DNA of 64,000 nt from Bacillus carboniphilus (lineage in GTDB: Bacteria; Bacillota; Bacilli; Bacillales; JC228). The stretch spans positions 265,882 through 329,881 of the forward strand of contig NZ_BAAADJ010000064.1 of NCBI RefSeq assembly GCF_039522365.1. Direction: 5' to 3'. This document shows, in pieces, positions 54,121 through 63,350 of the stretch. The notes beneath the pieces are model-generated. The model saw only the letters and a list, made by a program, of their open reading frames with translations, had not been told where the DNA came from and made no database searches. Within the stretch, counting starts at the first letter, position 1; the number at the start of each line of letters is the position of its first letter. Both the position numbers and the translations under genes were made by a program.

Positions 54121-54699
54121 ATGAGCATTAACCTACAAAAAGGACAGAAAATTGATTTAACAAAAACAAATCCTGGCCTCACGAAAGTAATGGTAGGATT
54201 AGGTTGGGACACCAATCGATATGACGGGAAAAATGACTTTGACTTGGATGCTTCCGCTTTCCTAGCAGATGAAAATGGTAAAGTAACCAATGATTCTGAT
54301 TTTATTTTTTACAACCAACTGAAACATCCATCTGGCGGGGTAGAGCATACTGGTGATAACCGTACAGGTGAAGGAGACGGGGACGACGAACAAATCCTGA
54401 TTGATTTTAGTAAAGTACCTTCCCACGTACATAGAATTGCTATTGCAGTTACTATCCATGACGCAGAAACGAGATCTCAAAACTTTGGTCAAGTATCAAA
54501 TGCATTCGTTCGTGTTGTCAATGATGCAACACAAGTGGAAGTATTACGTTTTGACTTAGGTGAGGATTTCTCTGTTGAGACAGCACTTGTTGTGTGTGAA
54601 CTGTATCGCCACGATGGTGAATGGAAGTTTAACGCAATTGGAAGTGGCTTCCAAGGTGGTCTAGCAGCCCTTTGCCGAAACTATGGGTTGCAGGTTTAA
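54121..54699 (+). CDS. TerD family protein
   Basis: This third TerD paralog (192 residues) is very like the one at 44364: [51 protein letters not shown], and an end [17 protein letters not shown]. It is 31 bases after the preceding TerD gene with AAAGGAGCG in front, so it closes the yceG-telA-terD-terD operon. A terminator follows. Confidence 0.93.
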   Translation: MSINLQKGQKIDLTKTNPGLTKVMVGLGWDTNRYDGKNDFDLDASAFLADENGKVTNDSDFIFYNQLKHPSGGVEHTGDNRTGEGDGDDEQILIDFSKVPSHVHRIAIAVTIHDAETRSQNFGQVSNAFVRVVNDATQVEVLRFDLGEDFSVETALVVCELYRHDGEWKFNAIGSGFQGGLAALCRNYGLQV

Positions 54700-54712
54700 T
54701 TTCTAATTTGAG

Positions 54713-54750
54713 AAGGGCTAGTTATCTGACGGATAGCTGGCCTTTTTTTG
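54713..54750 (+). terminator. Terminator of the Ter cluster
   Basis: AGGGCTAGTTATC pairs with GATAGCTGGCCT (wobble pairs) around TGACG, then TTTTTTT. From here to 54980 I see no further gene. Confidence 0.85.
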
Positions 54751-54980
54751 TATTTTAATGGTTATCTTTTGTCTAATTCGTTCGGAATGAGTATTTTTGA
54801 ATCTACCTTTGGGGAAGCAAATTTTCACCGGGGAAATTGGAAAAACGGATTCTATAAAACAAGTTTGATTTTAAATTTGGTAAATTCTAAAAACTCCGAT
54901 TCTATCAATCAAACGGCCCATTACATGTGTTATACTAGTATTACAAAACTATTACTTCATGTAATGTAGGTGGGATCCTC

Positions 54981-55697
54981 ATGCAAAAAATGATTTCATA
55001 CTTCTTAGTGTTAGTCCTTCCTTTTACGTATTTACAAACAGATGAGTTGTACCCATCAGGTATACAGCTTACCCATATTAATGAAGACTCAGAATTAAAA
55101 CAAAACCTAAATTTAGATAACCCTAGCTTAATAGAATCTTTTGTCTTTTTACCAACGAATACTGCATACGACTCTTTCGAAGCTTCGAAAATGATTATGA
55201 GGCTAGATGGATTACCAGAATGGGTATTAGAACGTGCCATTGAGAAAGGAATTTATGTTAGACTGTTTAATGAGAATCTAACGGATTTTCCGACAACCGA
55301 ACACTTAAAAGGAGTCACCCCTAGAGGTTATGATAATTTAGAAACAACTTGGGATGACGTGCCAGGAATCGGGGGTTCTAAACTAGTATTAGTGAAAATC
55401 GGACATAGTGATAAAGGACACGGTCATGGTTCTATTAATCTAGAATTACATGAACTTGCCCACTCACTAGATCGTTTTGTTTTTGATAACGTACGTTTTG
55501 ATTTTCAATTTCTATCCGTCTGGGAACAAGAGACGAACCAGTTATTCCCTGGAAACGATTATTTTTTACTTTATCCCGAAGAATATTTTGCTGAAACCTT
55601 TGCAATGTATTTTTACACAAAGGGAAGTCGGGACGAACTAAAAATGAAAGCCCCTTTAACATTTAACTACATCCAGAAACTAATGAAAGAGAATTAA
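54981..55697 (+). CDS. Secreted Pro-Pro endopeptidase-like metalloprotease (ATLF domain)
   Basis: This 238-residue protein begins with a hydrophobic export signal ([15 protein letters not shown]). The mature domain matches Clostridioides difficile PPEP-1 (Zmp1): [37 protein letters not shown] with the zinc motif HExxH (His157, Glu158, His161), and [14 protein letters not shown], which supplies the third zinc ligand and catalytic tyrosine. Such enzymes cut between two prolines in surface proteins. AGGTGGG is seven bases before the ATG. Confidence 0.85.
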   Translation: MQKMISYFLVLVLPFTYLQTDELYPSGIQLTHINEDSELKQNLNLDNPSLIESFVFLPTNTAYDSFEASKMIMRLDGLPEWVLERAIEKGIYVRLFNENLTDFPTTEHLKGVTPRGYDNLETTWDDVPGIGGSKLVLVKIGHSDKGHGHGSINLELHELAHSLDRFVFDNVRFDFQFLSVWEQETNQLFPGNDYFLLYPEEYFAETFAMYFYTKGSRDELKMKAPLTFNYIQKLMKEN

Positions 55698-55720
55698 GCA
55701 GAAAGAGGTTGAAACGGACG

Positions 55721-56518
55721 ATGCAACAATATTTAGATCTTTGTAAACACGTGTTGGCTAACGGAACATTGAAAGAAGACAGGACTGGTACAGGGACTAT
55801 TAGTACATTTGGTTATCAGATGAGGTTTGACCTTCAGAAGGGCTTTCCAATGGTTACGACTAAAAAACTTCACCTGAGATCTATTATTCATGAGCTACTC
55901 TGGTTCTTAAATGGAGACACAAATATTGAGTATTTGCAGGAGAATGGTGTTCGAATCTGGAACGAGTGGGCAGATGAGAATGGGAATTTAGGACCTGTAT
56001 ACGGTGCACAATGGAGATCATGGCCAAATCATCAGACTGGTGAAACGATTGACCAAATAACAGAACTAATTGAAATGATTAAAACAAACCCACATTCTAG
56101 AAGATTACTAGTAAACGCGTGGAATGTAGCAGATATTCCGAACATGGCACTGCCTCCTTGCCATTGTTTATTCCAATTTTATGTAAATGACGGGAAGCTT
56201 TCGTGTCAACTTTATCAAAGGTCGGCGGATGTTTTTCTAGGTGTCCCTTTTAATATAGCTTCCTATGCTCTCCTTACACATATGGTTGCGAAAGTAACAG
56301 GTTTAGAACCGGGAGAATTTATCCATACTTTTGGTGACGTTCATATTTATACGAACCACCTTGAACAGGTAAAACTTCAAATATCGAGAGATCCTAAACC
56401 TCTACCAACTCTTCACATTAATAGAGACGTTACGGATATTTTCGATTTCAAGTTTGAGGATTTTGAGATACTAAATTATGAATCACATCCTCATATAAAA
56501 GGAGTAGTCAGTGTATGA
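55721..56518 (+). CDS. thyA: Thymidylate synthase ThyA
   Basis: ThyA makes dTMP from dUMP using methylene-tetrahydrofolate. The 265-residue product is like the E. coli enzyme: [35 protein letters not shown], catalytic Cys in [12 protein letters not shown], and [20 protein letters not shown]. The ATG at 55721 gives [12 protein letters not shown], like E. coli MKQYLELMQKVL; the TTG at 55709 abuts AGAGG. The gene ends by overlapping dfrA (ATGA). Confidence 0.97.
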   Translation: MQQYLDLCKHVLANGTLKEDRTGTGTISTFGYQMRFDLQKGFPMVTTKKLHLRSIIHELLWFLNGDTNIEYLQENGVRIWNEWADENGNLGPVYGAQWRSWPNHQTGETIDQITELIEMIKTNPHSRRLLVNAWNVADIPNMALPPCHCLFQFYVNDGKLSCQLYQRSADVFLGVPFNIASYALLTHMVAKVTGLEPGEFIHTFGDVHIYTNHLEQVKLQISRDPKPLPTLHINRDVTDIFDFKFEDFEILNYESHPHIKGVVSV

Positions 56519-57012
56519 TATCTCTTTTATTGGCAATGGATCGGAATCAAGGTATTGGATATCAGAATGACTTACCATGGTATATCCCGGAGGATTTAAA
56601 GTATTTTAAAAAGGTCACAATGGGGCATACCATTGTGATGGGTCGAAAAACTTTTGAATCAATTGGGAGAGCACTACCTGGTAGAAAAAATGTAGTATTA
56701 ACTAGGGATGAAAGCTTTGTGGCTCCTGAAGGTGTTAAGGTTATACATTCATTGGACCAGCTAATCGACCTTCATCATGCAGCTCCAAATGAAGAGTTAT
56801 TTGTTATTGGTGGTGCTGAAATTTTTCGTCAAGTTCTTCCAGATACTCATAAACTTTATATTACGTTTATTGATGCAGAATATAAGTCAGATACGTTTTT
56901 CCCTACTATTAACTGGGATGAATGGAAAATGATTGAGTCGTTTGATGGTGAGCAAACAAAAGAAGTTGGTGTCCACTACGAATTTAGAGTGTATGAAAAG
57001 AAAGTTGGATAG
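56515..57012 (+). CDS. dfrA: Dihydrofolate reductase DfrA
   Basis: DfrA regenerates tetrahydrofolate consumed by ThyA. The 165-residue protein has [52 protein letters not shown] and [13 protein letters not shown], all standard chromosomal DHFR blocks. The start overlaps the thyA stop by four bases, indicating coupled translation. The operon continues with the HMCES gene two bases later. Confidence 0.97.
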   Translation: MISLLLAMDRNQGIGYQNDLPWYIPEDLKYFKKVTMGHTIVMGRKTFESIGRALPGRKNVVLTRDESFVAPEGVKVIHSLDQLIDLHHAAPNEELFVIGGAEIFRQVLPDTHKLYITFIDAEYKSDTFFPTINWDEWKMIESFDGEQTKEVGVHYEFRVYEKKVG

Positions 57013-57014
57013 TA

Positions 57015-57674
57015 ATGTGTGGTAGGTATTCATTAACCATTTCTCCCGAAGACATTATTGAAAATTTCCTGATTGATGAGTTTCTTGTGGATGATTGGAG
57101 CCCCAGGTTTAATATTGCACCGAGTCAGATGGTTTTAGGTGCTGTTGAGCATGCTGGGAAAAGAAGAGCAGGATACTTTCGCTGGGGCTTAACTCCCTCT
57201 TGGGTAAAAGAAACATCAAATTGGAAACCGCTGATTAACGCACGCTCGGAAACAATGGATGAAAAAAGTAGCTTTAAACACCTAGTAAACAAGAGAAGAT
57301 GTGTGATCTTTGCAGATGGCTTTTATGAATGGAAAAAGGAAAATGGAAAGCGTGTGCCCGTTCGTTTTGTAAAGCTAGACCGAAAGCCTTTTGCCTTCGC
57401 AGGTCTGTGGGATAAATCACATACACAAAGCCATCCTACTTGTACAATTATTACAACAAGTCCTAATAACATTGTTAGCCCGATTCACAATCGTATGCCT
57501 GCTATTATACAGAATGAACAGCTTTCTTTTTGGTTGGATCATCAAAATGACTTTGAACAACTGAAATCACTATTAGAGCCATTTCCTTCTGATAAAATGA
57601 TTTCGTATGACGTCTCACCTCAGGTGAATTCTCCAAGAGTCGACCATCCTTCTTTAATTGAAATGGTAGAATAA
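57015..57674 (+). CDS. HMCES/YedK-type SOS response-associated peptidase
   Basis: This 219-residue SRAP-domain protein shields abasic sites in single-stranded DNA by a covalent link through Cys2 (MCGRYSLTISP). The active-site residues are visible: Asn in PLINARSETMDEKSSF, Glu in the same string, and His in IHNRMPAII. It is two bases after dfrA, so nucleotide supply and abasic-site protection may be co-expressed. Not preceded by a LexA box that I can see. Confidence 0.92.
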   Translation: MCGRYSLTISPEDIIENFLIDEFLVDDWSPRFNIAPSQMVLGAVEHAGKRRAGYFRWGLTPSWVKETSNWKPLINARSETMDEKSSFKHLVNKRRCVIFADGFYEWKKENGKRVPVRFVKLDRKPFAFAGLWDKSHTQSHPTCTIITTSPNNIVSPIHNRMPAIIQNEQLSFWLDHQNDFEQLKSLLEPFPSDKMISYDVSPQVNSPRVDHPSLIEMVE

Positions 57675-57821
57675 GGGGATAATGAAAGCAGTTGGTTATC
57701 CTTTCAGCTTGTTCAAGCTAAAATAACACAATAAAAAAATCTGGTTCATGCATATTTTGACACTTTTCGCCTTACCTTTGCGCTATAATAAAAGAAACGG
57801 TTAAAAAAGAGGATTGATATT

Positions 57822-58073
57822 TTGCTTTGGAAAACGCTGGAGTTTACACATGTAAGTGGCAGCAAGGTCAAGATTTTGGAAATCCCTGTGTTGGAGGAGG
57901 ATCCTTTACTACAAGTACTCATTAGAGAGCATTTACAATCCTTTATCGTCAACATTTTACAAATGCAAAAACCAAAGAGAGTGTATTCTTTCAAGGAATA
58001 CTTAAAAAAATCTTTAAAATGGACCACATACGAACGGTTAATGTCTCAAGGTCCTCTACCATATCATGCATAA
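57822..58073 (+). CDS. ypmP: DUF2535 family protein YpmP
   Basis: This 83-residue protein begins with TTG and has LEFTHVSGSKVKILEIPVLE, then RVYSFKEYLKKSLKWTTYER, the DUF2535 signature. AGAGGATTGATATT is before the TTG and TATAAT lies at 57784-57789 (the nearest TTGACA is 21 bases away, too far for a good promoter). Function unknown. It precedes the ypmQRS group, separated by a DegV gene and a nucleoside hydrolase gene. Confidence 0.82.
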   Translation: MLWKTLEFTHVSGSKVKILEIPVLEEDPLLQVLIREHLQSFIVNILQMQKPKRVYSFKEYLKKSLKWTTYERLMSQGPLPYHA

Positions 58074-58082
58074 TTTTTATCG

Positions 58083-58112
58083 GGCAGGTTGTTAAGGCAA
58101 TCTGCCTTTTTT
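58083..58112 (+). terminator. ypmP terminator
   Basis: GGCAGGTT pairs with AATCTGCC (one wobble) around an eight-base loop, then TTTTTT. Confidence 0.82.
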
Positions 58113-58176
58113 GTTTAACATCATTCCTATAATCTGTATAATAGGATTGTATTGTTTACATTAAGGATGTGCATTC

Positions 58177-59019
58177 ATGAAGAAAATTGCTATCGTCACA
58201 GATTCTACTGTGGATTTATCCGTTGAAGAAGCAAAGAATTATAACGTTGAAATTGTTCCATTATCAATCTCTTTAAATGGAAACGTATACACCGACAGAG
58301 TGGATATTACACCAAGTGAATTTATTGCCAAGATGAAGGAATCAAAGGAATTACCAAAAAGCTCTCAACCACCTGTTGGATTATTTTTAGAAAAATATGA
58401 AGGTTTGCTTGAACAGGGATTTGAAGTGCTGTCCATTCATATGGCCTCGAATTTAAGTGGGACTGTTCGTGCGGCTGAGCAGGCTGCCCAAATGGCAAGT
58501 GGCCCAGTTACAGTGGTTGATTCTAAGTTTATTTCAAAAGGATTAGCCTTCCAAGTACTTGAAGCGGCTCAAATGGCTGAAAAAGGTCATACAATATCTG
58601 ATATTTTGGAAAGAGTTAATGATATAAAAAACAAGACTAAACTTTTTGTTGTCGTGGATACACTAGAGAATTTAGTTAAGGGTGGTCGTATTGGAAGGGG
58701 AAAGGCTCTTATTGGATCCCTTTTGAATATTAAACCTATTGCTGTACTCGAGGATGGCCAGTATACTCCCGTAAAAAAGGTGCGAAGTTACTCCCAAGCT
58801 ACTAGTTATCTAGTCAAACAGTTTCTAGAAGATGTAAAAGGAAAAACGGTTAAAGGGGCAGCACTTGTACACGCGGATGGGTTAGAGTTTGCGAAGACGA
58901 TTAAAGCGAAGTTGGATGAGTTACAAGTTTTTCAACCAATCACTATTGAAGACACCACCCCGATAATATCTACCCACACTGGTCCTGGTGCTATCGCATT
59001 TATTTATTTCGCAGAGTAG
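58177..59019 (+). CDS. DegV family fatty acid-binding protein
   Basis: This 280-residue paralog of the protein at 39376 starts MKKIAIVTDSTVDLSVEEAK. It has SSQPPVGLFLEKYEGLL, SIHMASNLSGTVRAAEQAA and the canonical HTGPGAIAFIYF end, closer to typical FakB than its paralog. It is expected to bind a fatty acid for phosphorylation by a FakA kinase. It is monocistronic, with its own terminator. Confidence 0.92.
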   Translation: MKKIAIVTDSTVDLSVEEAKNYNVEIVPLSISLNGNVYTDRVDITPSEFIAKMKESKELPKSSQPPVGLFLEKYEGLLEQGFEVLSIHMASNLSGTVRAAEQAAQMASGPVTVVDSKFISKGLAFQVLEAAQMAEKGHTISDILERVNDIKNKTKLFVVVDTLENLVKGGRIGRGKALIGSLLNIKPIAVLEDGQYTPVKKVRSYSQATSYLVKQFLEDVKGKTVKGAALVHADGLEFAKTIKAKLDELQVFQPITIEDTTPIISTHTGPGAIAFIYFAE

Positions 59020-59022
59020 AAT

Positions 59023-59051
59023 GAGCTGATCAAAATTTGATCAGCTTTTTC
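59023..59051 (+). terminator. Terminator after the DegV gene
   Basis: AGCTGATCAAA pairs with TTTGATCAGCT with a very short loop, then TTTT. Confidence 0.85.
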
Positions 59052-59136
59052 TTATTTTAGGAGTTTTGACGGGGATATTTTTTATCATATAAAACTTTGC
59101 CTATCCATATATTTACATTAACTTGGAGGTGGCTTA

Positions 59137-60090
59137 ATGGGTAAAAAAGTCCTTTTCTTTGGTGATTTTGGAATTGATGATGTATTTGCTGCCATTTATG
59201 CTTACTTTACAGAAGAGATCGATATCGTCGGAATTGTTGCCGATTATGGAAATGTACCCAAAAATGTTGCGTTAAAAAATGCTTTATATTTGCAACAACT
59301 GACTGGAACAATGGACATACCTCTCATCGGTGGGGCAGCAAATCCTCTGACAGGGGTGGAACCAACATTTTATCCGGAGGTTCATGGTCCCCAGGGATTA
59401 GGACCCATTGTACCTGGAATTGAGTTGCAACAGGAATTCGAGAATTTTTATGAAATTAACACGATTATTGAAAAATATAGAGATGAGATTACTATTGTAA
59501 ATGTAGGAAGATTATCTGCGTTAGCAACTGTTTTTATCCTTTATCCAAATTTGATTAGTAGTGTAAAGGATATATATGTGATGGGGGGAGCATTCCTTTC
59601 TCCTGGTAACGTTACTCCCGTTGCAGAAGCAAACATATATAGCGATCCTATTGCAGCAAATATTGTGATAAATCGTTCTCCAATTCCCCTTCATATTGTA
59701 CCTCTTGATGTAACGGACTACGCTTTACTTACACCGGAAATGGCGAATCAAATTCAAAGAGTATATGAGAATAAAAAACACGAATTGAGAAAAGTTTTTA
59801 AACCTCTATTTGATTTTTATTATAATTTTTACAGTAGTAATCGAATCGGAATTAAGGGGAGTCCTATGCATGATGCAGTTGTCATGTGGGCTTTACGAGA
59901 AGATTCGGAAATAAACTTTATGGAGATTCCCACTCAAGTTGTGATATCAGAGGGAATTTCTTTTGGGCAGACAATCGGTGATTTTCGAGAGCAAAAAGTA
60001 AAAGCAACTTATCCGGTTCATCGAATTGCCATGTCATTTAATTATGACCAATTTATATCAGATTTTTACCAAACGTTGACCAATGTCTAA
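59137..60090 (+). CDS. Nucleoside hydrolase
   Basis: This 317-residue inosine-uridine type nucleoside hydrolase cleaves the N-glycosidic bond of ribonucleosides. The usual DxDxGxDD metal site is altered: FFGDFGIDDVFAAIYA has Gly in place of the first aspartate. The central IYVMGGAFLSPGNVTPVAEAN with NIYSDP and the C-terminal HDAVVMWAL (calcium ligand) match the family. TTGGAGGTGG precedes the ATG. Substrate range cannot be told. Confidence 0.9.
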   Translation: MGKKVLFFGDFGIDDVFAAIYAYFTEEIDIVGIVADYGNVPKNVALKNALYLQQLTGTMDIPLIGGAANPLTGVEPTFYPEVHGPQGLGPIVPGIELQQEFENFYEINTIIEKYRDEITIVNVGRLSALATVFILYPNLISSVKDIYVMGGAFLSPGNVTPVAEANIYSDPIAANIVINRSPIPLHIVPLDVTDYALLTPEMANQIQRVYENKKHELRKVFKPLFDFYYNFYSSNRIGIKGSPMHDAVVMWALREDSEINFMEIPTQVVISEGISFGQTIGDFREQKVKATYPVHRIAMSFNYDQFISDFYQTLTNV

Positions 60091-60117
60091 ATGTCACAAA
60101 CTTTTCATTCCTTTTGT

Positions 60118-60145
60118 TTGAGTAGAGCAACCTCTCTGATACAAT
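60118..60145 (+). promoter_or_regulatory. Promoter of ypmQ with flanking inverted repeat
   Basis: TTGAGT (60118-60123) and TACAAT (60140-60145) are 16 bases apart. AACCTCTCT (60129-60137) and AGAGAGGTT (60162-60170) form nine-base inverted arms around the -10; the second arm holds the ribosome binding site. Confidence 0.65.
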
Positions 60146-60177
60146 ATGGTTAAATATCTTAAGAGAGGTTATTGTTT

Positions 60178-60753
60178 ATGAAACGTATTTGTGCCCTACT
60201 CTTAATAGGGGTTGTTATACTAGTAACAGGCTGTTCAGGAGAAATACCGAATAAAATGGATATTGAAGTTTCAGATTTTTCCTTCACAAATCAGGATGGG
60301 GAAACTGTGACCTTAGAAAGCTTGGAAGGAAAAGTGTGGATAGCGGACTTTATTTTCACCAATTGTACGACTGTTTGTATGCCCATGACTTTTAACATGT
60401 CGAAGCTTCAAGAGATGGTAAAAGAAGAAGGTTTGGAAAACGTTGAATTTGTCTCATTCAGTGTAGACCCAAACTATGATTCACCTGAGGTATTAAAGGC
60501 GTACGCTGAACAGTTTGAAGTAGACTTTAGTAATTGGAACTTCTTAACTGGCTATAGCCAAAAAGAAATTATTAACTTTGCTAAAGAAAGTTTTATAACC
60601 CTAGTTATCCCTGCCCCAGAGGGAGATGACCAAGTTTCGCACGGGACTGCGTTCTCACTTGTTGACCAAACAGGGAAAGTTGTCCAGCAATATAGTGGTT
60701 CTGCTGAAGTGCCGTATGAAACCATTATAGAACATATTAAGATTCTACAATAG
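60178..60753 (+). CDS. ypmQ: SCO1/SenC-type lipoprotein YpmQ
   Basis: This 191-residue copper-chaperone-like thioredoxin-fold lipoprotein has a lipobox ending VTGC (Cys20) and the CxxxC copper site NCTTVC in FTNCTTVCMPMTF, plus the distal His in VSHGTAFSLVD. By family it helps assemble cytochrome oxidase CuA. An in-frame TTG six bases upstream is less well spaced from AGAGAGG than the ATG at 60178. Confidence 0.92.
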   Translation: MKRICALLLIGVVILVTGCSGEIPNKMDIEVSDFSFTNQDGETVTLESLEGKVWIADFIFTNCTTVCMPMTFNMSKLQEMVKEEGLENVEFVSFSVDPNYDSPEVLKAYAEQFEVDFSNWNFLTGYSQKEIINFAKESFITLVIPAPEGDDQVSHGTAFSLVDQTGKVVQQYSGSAEVPYETIIEHIKILQ

Positions 60754-60779
60754 AAGGCCATTATTGGCCTTTTTTTTCT
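60754..60779 (+). terminator. ypmQ terminator
   Basis: AAGGCCA pairs with TGGCCTT around a four-base loop and is followed by seven T. Confidence 0.85.
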
Positions 60780-60914
60780 TTCTTATGAAACCTTCAACTA
60801 AAATGTGGCAACTAAGCATTTTTTCTCTGAAATAGGGTAAACCCATTATATCCTTTGTTTGCGATTAAAAAGGGACACTGATAAAATAATTTAGAATAGG
60901 AAAGGGGTGCCTTT

Positions 60915-61763
60915 ATGAACCATTCAAAATCCCTTTTTTTGTATGGCCTAATAATGATTATACTGACAGGTTGTTCCAGCCTTACTTACCAGCAGCATGA
61001 GCCACGTCAAGATGTTGAGGAGAGTAAGCAGTATTTATATAAAGAAAAATTCCCTTTAGAATTTTTACCAAGATCGATGGAGATTGTGGCAGTTGGTGAT
61101 TCGCTCACAAAAGGTGTTGGAAGTAGTACTGATGCAGGCGGTTATTTGCCCTTTCTGGAAGAATCCCTTATGGAAAGTGGAGGGTTCTTAAGCATCCAAT
61201 CATCTAATTTTGGGGTGAAAGGTCATCGTACCGATCAGTTGTTAAAGCGGCTGAATGAGGAAGTAATTATTGAAAAGATGAAAACTGCCGATGTTATTGT
61301 AGTGACCATCGGGGGTAATGATATTATGAAGGTCATTAAACAAAACTTTAATCAATTGGATTTAGGTGACTTTCAACAAGCAATGCCCACTTTTAACGAG
61401 AATATCTCTTCTATTTTAAAAAGAATTCGGGATTTAAATGAAGGGGCGACTGTATATCTTATTGGAGTATACAACCCATTATCTCGTTTACTACCGCAAA
61501 TTACTGAATTTAATACTGTCATTTCGTTATGGAATGAAGTGAGTCAGAAGCATATTGATAGTTATTCAAACATGTACTTTGTTGATATTTCTCATATCTT
61601 TACTGAAGGGATGAATGTTTTATATGAAGAGGATCTGTTTCATCCAAATGACTTAGGGTATGAACTAATTGCAGAATCTTTATATAAAAAAATGATAGAA
61701 TCCCAAAGAATGGATTCATGGGGAACACCATTGATATCAACAGGTGGGGAAGAGGAGTCATAA
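60915..61763 (+). CDS. ypmR: SGNH/GDSL-family lipoprotein YpmR
   Basis: This 282-residue esterase/lipase-like lipoprotein has a lipobox ILTGC (Cys20) and the SGNH blocks: GDSLTKGVG (catalytic Ser), TIGGNDIMK and DLFHPNDLGY (catalytic Asp/His). It is anchored outside the membrane. The ATG follows AAAGGGGTG. It ends in a one-base overlap with ypmS, the same pair as in B. subtilis. Confidence 0.93.
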   Translation: MNHSKSLFLYGLIMIILTGCSSLTYQQHEPRQDVEESKQYLYKEKFPLEFLPRSMEIVAVGDSLTKGVGSSTDAGGYLPFLEESLMESGGFLSIQSSNFGVKGHRTDQLLKRLNEEVIIEKMKTADVIVVTIGGNDIMKVIKQNFNQLDLGDFQQAMPTFNENISSILKRIRDLNEGATVYLIGVYNPLSRLLPQITEFNTVISLWNEVSQKHIDSYSNMYFVDISHIFTEGMNVLYEEDLFHPNDLGYELIAESLYKKMIESQRMDSWGTPLISTGGEEES

Positions 61764-62347
61764 TGAAGAAAGTATTTTCGTGGAAAGCTGCTTTTTGGGG
61801 ATTAGTCGCTTTACTTTTTATTATGATTATTGGATTAGGGATATTCTTATTGCAGCCAATTGAACATAAATCATATACACCTTCAAACCTAGATGAAGAG
61901 GCGTTTATTCCAATCTCCGTTCAGGCGGAGAAAACGGCTATTAACGATTTAATACACCGCTATATGAAGCACGAAGGATTAGGAGGATCATTAAATTATT
62001 CTGTAGTATTGAATAATGAAGTAGAACTGTACGGTAGCTTTGAAGTGTTCGATCAACAGCTCGAGTTCTTAATGTTATTTGAAACAAGAGTATTAGAAAA
62101 TGGTGACCTCTGGTTAAAGGAAAAATCATTACACATAGGTGGGCTTGAAGTTCCTTCCTCCTATGTTTTGAAGTTTATTCAAGGTCACTATGATTTACCG
62201 GAATGGGTTTCCATTCACCCAGCGGATCATGCTATTTATGTGTCATTAACTCAACTACAATTAGATAATGGGGCTAGGATTAAAATGAAAGAGTTTGATT
62301 TGCAAAATGATGACATTGAATTAACTCTTTTGGTTCCAAAAAGTTGA
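61763..62347 (+). CDS. ypmS: DUF2140 membrane-anchored protein YpmS
   Basis: This 194-residue protein has an N-terminal membrane anchor (AAFWGLVALLFIMIIGLGIF) and an extracellular domain, ending DIELTLLVP. It matches YpmS (DUF2140) and is coupled to ypmR through a TAATG overlap; GAAGAGGAG is before the ATG. A longer ORF starting at 61718 lies in ypmR and is not used. Function unknown, envelope related. Confidence 0.9.
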   Translation: MKKVFSWKAAFWGLVALLFIMIIGLGIFLLQPIEHKSYTPSNLDEEAFIPISVQAEKTAINDLIHRYMKHEGLGGSLNYSVVLNNEVELYGSFEVFDQQLEFLMLFETRVLENGDLWLKEKSLHIGGLEVPSSYVLKFIQGHYDLPEWVSIHPADHAIYVSLTQLQLDNGARIKMKEFDLQNDDIELTLLVPKS

Positions 62348-62376
62348 GGGATGGCATAAAGTCATCCCTTTATTAT
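62346..62376 (+). terminator. ypmR-ypmS terminator
   Basis: GGGATG pairs with CATCCC around a nine-base loop, then TTTATTATT. It also separates the convergent DUF4397 gene. Confidence 0.7.
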
Positions 62377-62380
62377 TCAA

Positions 62381-63115
62381 TTAGGCTCCTTTTAGGATGA
62401 TGGCCTCAATAGCTTGTTCTGTTTTATTCGTACCAACAATTACAATAGAGTAGGCTATTTCCTTTTCAAGTGTTAGGTTCGGAATCTCTAAAATAGTTTC
62501 ATTAGTCCCAGAGATAGTTGCAGCTAAGGTAACGGTCATAGGAGATACTACGAGATACTCCGTTATCCCCTTATATGGAACACTCTTAAATAAAGTTTCT
62601 CCTTTTTCAACACTAACAGAAATTTCAGGGCTATTTGGTGCTAAATGAATCACTCTTAGTTTTGAGGTTTTTTTATTTGTATCTGGATTGTCTTCGATTA
62701 CTTTTATTTGGGGTTGTTCTTCTTTTCCGAAAATGGCTAAAGTCATAAAATCATTTGCTTGAACCGTTATTCTTCTGCTAACTAAAACAGATACCATTTG
62801 TCCAGCAGGATACACATCAATATGATATCTTCCAACAGGAAGTTTATAATACGTGCTTTGCTTCTTAAAAGGAACATTTTGTAGGATCCGATAACCATTG
62901 ATGTAGATATCCACTGGTTGCTCCCCTAAATGAGCGTGGATGAACCGGAGATACCCTTCAGGTTTTTGCTGCCTAGTCATATGAAAAGTGCGGTTCATAT
63001 ATTTAAAATGTTTTTGATAATAATAAACATGCATAGAAGGATTAACGTATTTATAGTACTGTGCCAGCATGTCATATTTTAAAGCTTTCATCCAAAGCTG
63101 ATCTTTTGTCAACAT
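62381..63115 (-). CDS. DUF4397 domain-containing protein
   Basis: This 244-residue protein has two DUF4397-like beta domains: LRFIHAHLGEQPVDIYINGY (about 57-76) and LRVIHLAPNSPEISVSVEKG (about 152-171), each followed by similar strands. The N-terminal 55 residues are rich in tyrosine (YYKYVNPSMHVYYYQ). No signal peptide is seen. GAGGGAGGG precedes the ATG. Function unknown. Confidence 0.85.
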   Translation of the reverse strand: MLTKDQLWMKALKYDMLAQYYKYVNPSMHVYYYQKHFKYMNRTFHMTRQQKPEGYLRFIHAHLGEQPVDIYINGYRILQNVPFKKQSTYYKLPVGRYHIDVYPAGQMVSVLVSRRITVQANDFMTLAIFGKEEQPQIKVIEDNPDTNKKTSKLRVIHLAPNSPEISVSVEKGETLFKSVPYKGITEYLVVSPMTVTLAATISGTNETILEIPNLTLEKEIAYSIVIVGTNKTEQAIEAIILKGA

Positions 63116-63136
63116 TTTCTTCCCTCCCTCTAAATA

Positions 63137-63206
63137 ACATTGTATGCAACGTTGTATTTATTGGGTGATTGTCTATGAAGCATTTAACTAGACTTTCATA
63201 CAATGT
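63137..63206. repeat. Long-spaced inverted repeat upstream of the DUF4397 gene
   Basis: ACATTGTATG (63137-63146) and CATACAATGT (63197-63206) are perfect 10-base arms 50 bases apart. CATACAAT also equals the SigE -10, but no matching -35 was found at proper spacing for either strand. It could be a looped operator. Confidence 0.4.
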
Positions 63207-63350
63207 CGCGTTAAAATGCCTTAATTGGGGTATACATAGGTGGATTGACCCTAAGAAGTGGAAATGCTAGTTTGAACATTTTTGTGAAACATTTTTGAGA
63301 ATCATAAGAATAATAAACATAAGCAACTTAGAAAAGGAGACATATCAAAG

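Noticed and set aside
54748..54969. 73-codon plus-strand ORF before the PPEP-like gene
   Set aside because: It begins inside the terminator T tract, has no ribosome binding site and shows no domain; treated as the promoter region of the next gene.
57757..57789. TTGACA and TATAAT upstream of ypmP as a SigA promoter
   Set aside because: The spacer is 21 bases, well outside the normal 16-18; only the -10 is credible.
57746..58027. 93-codon minus-strand ORF opposite ypmP
   Set aside because: Antisense shadow of a gene with matching family, ribosome binding site and terminator on the plus strand.
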